Notes under the pieces: model-generated
The model's database searches: none
Told to the model about the DNA's origin: nothing
What the model saw: the letters and a program-made list of their open reading frames with translations, nothing else
Position numbers and translations under genes: made by a program
In this document: positions 61,215 through 64,000 of the stretch, piece by piece
How positions within the stretch are numbered: position 1 is the stretch's first letter
How the letters are laid out: each line of letters opens with the position of its first letter
DNA from: Luscinia megarhynchos
Taxonomy: Eukaryota; Chordata; Aves; Passeriformes; Turdidae
NCBI GenBank assembly: GCA_034336665.1
Contig: CM067565.1
Location: 85,979,858-86,043,857 of the forward strand
Direction of reading: 5' to 3'
Length of the DNA: 64,000 bases

Positions 61215-63655
61215 GTCAGGTCCATGCTTTAGGCAGCCTGTACTCAGCCCTTCAGGCCCTGGACACAATCCTCCAACCCTTGCCACCTAGGCACAGAGAG
61301 CCAGGATGGGATGCTGTCTATGCTCTGCAGTCCTTATTCCTGTAAAGGGGTCTTACAACAAAGAAAAGAGCAGGCCAAAAGTGATCTGAAAAGAGCTGGG
61401 GTTCAGCAGTAGGCATCCTTTCCACCCATCATTGTTTGGCAGCAATTTCTACCCAGCGGCAATATTCCTCTGCTTTGCTCACAGCTGAAAATAACTCTGG
61501 AAGTGCTTTGAAAGGGCTGCCTTTTAACTGAGCTTAACACCTTTCCAAATGATTTTTATCATGGTGAATACCTCCCTCTCAGATGAGAATTTCATCTTTT
61601 CCCTCCCATTTCTTTCCTGTGCAGCCTATAAACCACTGTAAAATATGGCTCACTGTTTCTGTGCTCTCCATGCCCTTTATTTACATAATGGACTCTTTCC
61701 CCACATGTTTGCTAATATTTCTACCTCACTACATAAGCTGGCAGATTCCCAGAGTGTAGGTGCCTGTAACATAATTCCTTTTTGTTCCCCATGCAGTTAT
61801 CTGGCAGCACCTTGTCTGCAGGGTGGGCACAGAAAAGCACAGATGCACCTCACCTGGACAAGCTGTTGTAGATCCATAACAAACACCTGCCCTTTCTGTG
61901 GTAATCTGCTGAGCTGCTGCTGTTCTCTGCACCAGGAATGCAAGGTTAAGTCACCACTTTGCTTCCTGTTGTGTCACCACTTTAACTGTTTGCATCAATT
62001 ATTGAACACACTCACACAGTACTAATGCCTTTGCTGTGATTCACACGGACCTTTGGAAATTAACGCCACACAAAGCTTCATGTGTGGTCCTCATCCCTAA
62101 ATCTTCTAGTAGCCTGCAGACCTGTGGAAGTATTGTCTCAAAAAGTGGTCCAAACCATTTCTGCAGATTATTGGTGAGATCACAGAGTTAACCTAGAGCC
62201 ACCTCTGCTAAGCATCTTCCCCAACTCCTTGAACAGAGCATAGCAGTAGGAACACCAAAACAGTATGAAGATGTAGGAATATCCATCAGTGCTCCCTTCA
62301 AAAAAAATATAAACAGCCTTCTCTCCTGTAGAAATCTGACAAAGTTCCACGTGTTTTCTTCAGTGCTCTTACCCAATCCCTTGAAAATGAGCAGCTTGCC
62401 ACTGAAATGTATTAGAAGAAGGGAAATGCCAAATTAAAATATTCCTTATACATCCTACATCTTTGTTGTATTTCAGTACATCTGCTGAGAAATCCAATAC
62501 TGGTACCATCCATCAGAAAGAACAATAACGCCTCCAGGGAATTTCAAATGATACCTGATGATGAAAAATATGCAGTTCCCAGGGTATGCCAACATCTAGC
62601 ACAAAAATTAACTGTGATGGATGGTTAAAGGTCTGCTGTTTAAGAACTGTCTTTGAGTGAAACTTTCATTATAAATACACTTCTGCCTGTCACGGAGCCT
62701 TTCTATGTGTCTTACATTTCATTGCCTCAGTTTCCCAACATGGGAAAACCAGGGACAAAGACCTATATTCTACTGCATCAGCCAATGATGTTATGTAAGC
62801 AATGACTCCAAAAAGCATATTGAATGTACTAAGTTCACTTCAGCCTTGGTTAAGAGCTAACTATCATTATTATAAATTATACCATAAGTTTTTACCCTTA
62901 AAATACTGTTTTAATGTACTTTCTGTTTGCTGTTTGCTTTTAAAACTTCCTTAGGAATGCAAGGTTTAAGAAAATGAAACCTCTTTTTGCAGTGAAAATT
63001 GCATTTTGCTAATTTGCTTCCCAGAGGAAACAACTCCAAAGCTAAGACTAATAATTGTGGCTACTGTCTTCTCATTCCAAGTAACTTGGAGGCTGATGTG
63101 GTTTGTGATAGCAACTTATATATTAAGGACTCTGATCCACACCCAAGAACCTCAAGGAGCTTCTGGCTGGATTCAAATGCTAATGTCTCAAAGGTCTCAC
63201 AATATATTTTTTAATGGTCCACTTCTGAGACATTCATCTGACACTTTGACTATTATGTTACCTGGATTAAAAAAGATGCTAATAAGAGTATTAGCCAGGT
63301 TCTTACACACAGAAGGCTTCTGCAATTACAATACCTCCTGAGTGACTCATTCAGGATCCTGGGAAAAACAGCGCATTTTTGGTTTCCAGATCGGTTTTGG
63401 GTTTTTTTTTGTTTTTTTCTCCTTTTTTAAAAAACCTCAAGAAGAGCTTAAAGTTCCTTGTTAAGAGATTTGAAAAATGTATAGTCCTTGTAAATTAAAT
63501 ACTGCAAGTTCTTAGATGAGTGATCCCTAAACATTTATTATTCACACTAATACGATTTAATTCTAACTCACTGTAAGATTTATAGAAATTAAAAGACTTC
63601 ATATGCATAAGGGTGATGAAAATATAATCTGGTTCATGAAATCTTTATATGCAAC
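61215..63655. other. Unique noncoding DNA, nothing recognised
   Basis: A 126-codon plus frame at 61645-62025 (Cys- and Leu-rich) and overlapping frames at 62999-63341 have no family motif. A T-rich homopolymer patch lies at 63395-63430. Confidence 0.45.
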
Positions 63656-63664
63656 TTTATATTT

Positions 63665-64000
63665 CAGCAGTATAGTTATCCCTGGCGCGCTCCAGGCTCC
63701 AGGAATGTGCCACCTCAGGGGCCGTGCCCTGAGCCTGTGCCAGGGTGAGAGCAGGACTGGCTCCTGGCAGCCTCTGTGCCCAGGGGTCTCCCACTGAGAC
63801 CCCTGCACCAGGGCAGCTTTGGGGTGCTGCCATGACCTTCCTCAAGCTGTAAACACTGCACATTTTGCTCCTCTGCCCACCGCTGTCTCGACACAGCGAG
63901 GGACCGCAAACGAACTCGGGACTGGGACGATTTCCTTACAAAGAGAGGAAGTTGCTGAAGGAAGAATGTGGCCCTGCCACAGCAGAGCTCACTTCCCGCC
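63665..64000. other. GC- and CpG-rich right edge of the window
   Basis: GC rises sharply, with CTGGCGCGCTCCAGG, CAGGGGCCGTGCCC, CACCGCTGTCTCGACACAGC and GACCGCAAACGAACTCGGG. The change suggests the window ends near a promoter, exon or GC-rich repeat. Overlapping frames on both strands (63599-63909) prevent a coding call, and the feature is cut off by the window edge. Confidence 0.35.

Noticed and set aside
61645..62025. 126-codon plus-strand frame rich in Cys and Leu
   Set aside because: No recognisable fold or spacing of cysteines; overlapped by a minus-strand frame.
1..64000. CRISPR arrays, operons, bacterial-type terminators and known microRNA precursors
   Set aside because: No regularly spaced repeats or gene clusters are present, the composition and repeats are vertebrate, and no familiar mature microRNA seed-plus-hairpin was seen.

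Overview
The window looks like intergenic or intronic DNA from a bird, probably a passerine. The bird call rests on two things. A pair of LTRs at 15.7-17.1 kb matches, in layout and wording, a class II (lysine-primed) endogenous retrovirus LTR that is very common in bird genomes. A decayed CR1/L3-type LINE reverse transcriptase lies at 4.4-5.2 kb. The sequence is AT-rich, poor in recognisable repeats, and contains no protein-coding gene, tRNA, rRNA or known microRNA that I can recognise. Nearly all open frames are short, lack family motifs and overlap freely on both strands, as expected by chance.

Layout. 0-15 kb: mostly unique AT-rich sequence, with one weak exon-like segment on the minus strand (2.2-2.4 kb), the LINE fossil, and three blocks that look like conserved noncoding sequence. 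15.7-17.1 kb: a short retrovirus-derived element on the minus strand, two LTRs around only about 166 bp of internal sequence that still holds the primer-binding site. 17-21.7 kb: featureless. 21.8-27.4 kb: several blocks that read like regulatory elements, plus a tiny CpG-dense island at 24.0 kb followed by a well-formed splice acceptor and start context. 27.4-45 kb: largely featureless, with one candidate block near 38 kb. 45.4-56 kb: the densest stretch of candidate regulatory DNA, with CpGs retained in otherwise AT-rich sequence, homeodomain-type TAATTA cores and SOX-type ATTGT cores. 56.6 kb: two perfect stem-loops set directly side by side. 60.4-61.2 kb: the longest open frame (258 codons), of unknown meaning. 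The last 340 bases become GC- and CpG-rich, as if the window ends near a promoter, exon or GC-rich repeat.

Taken together this resembles a gene desert, or a large intron, around a developmental regulator. The target gene is not in the window and I do not name one. The conserved-element calls come from base composition and motif reading alone; no alignment was possible, so they are hypotheses.
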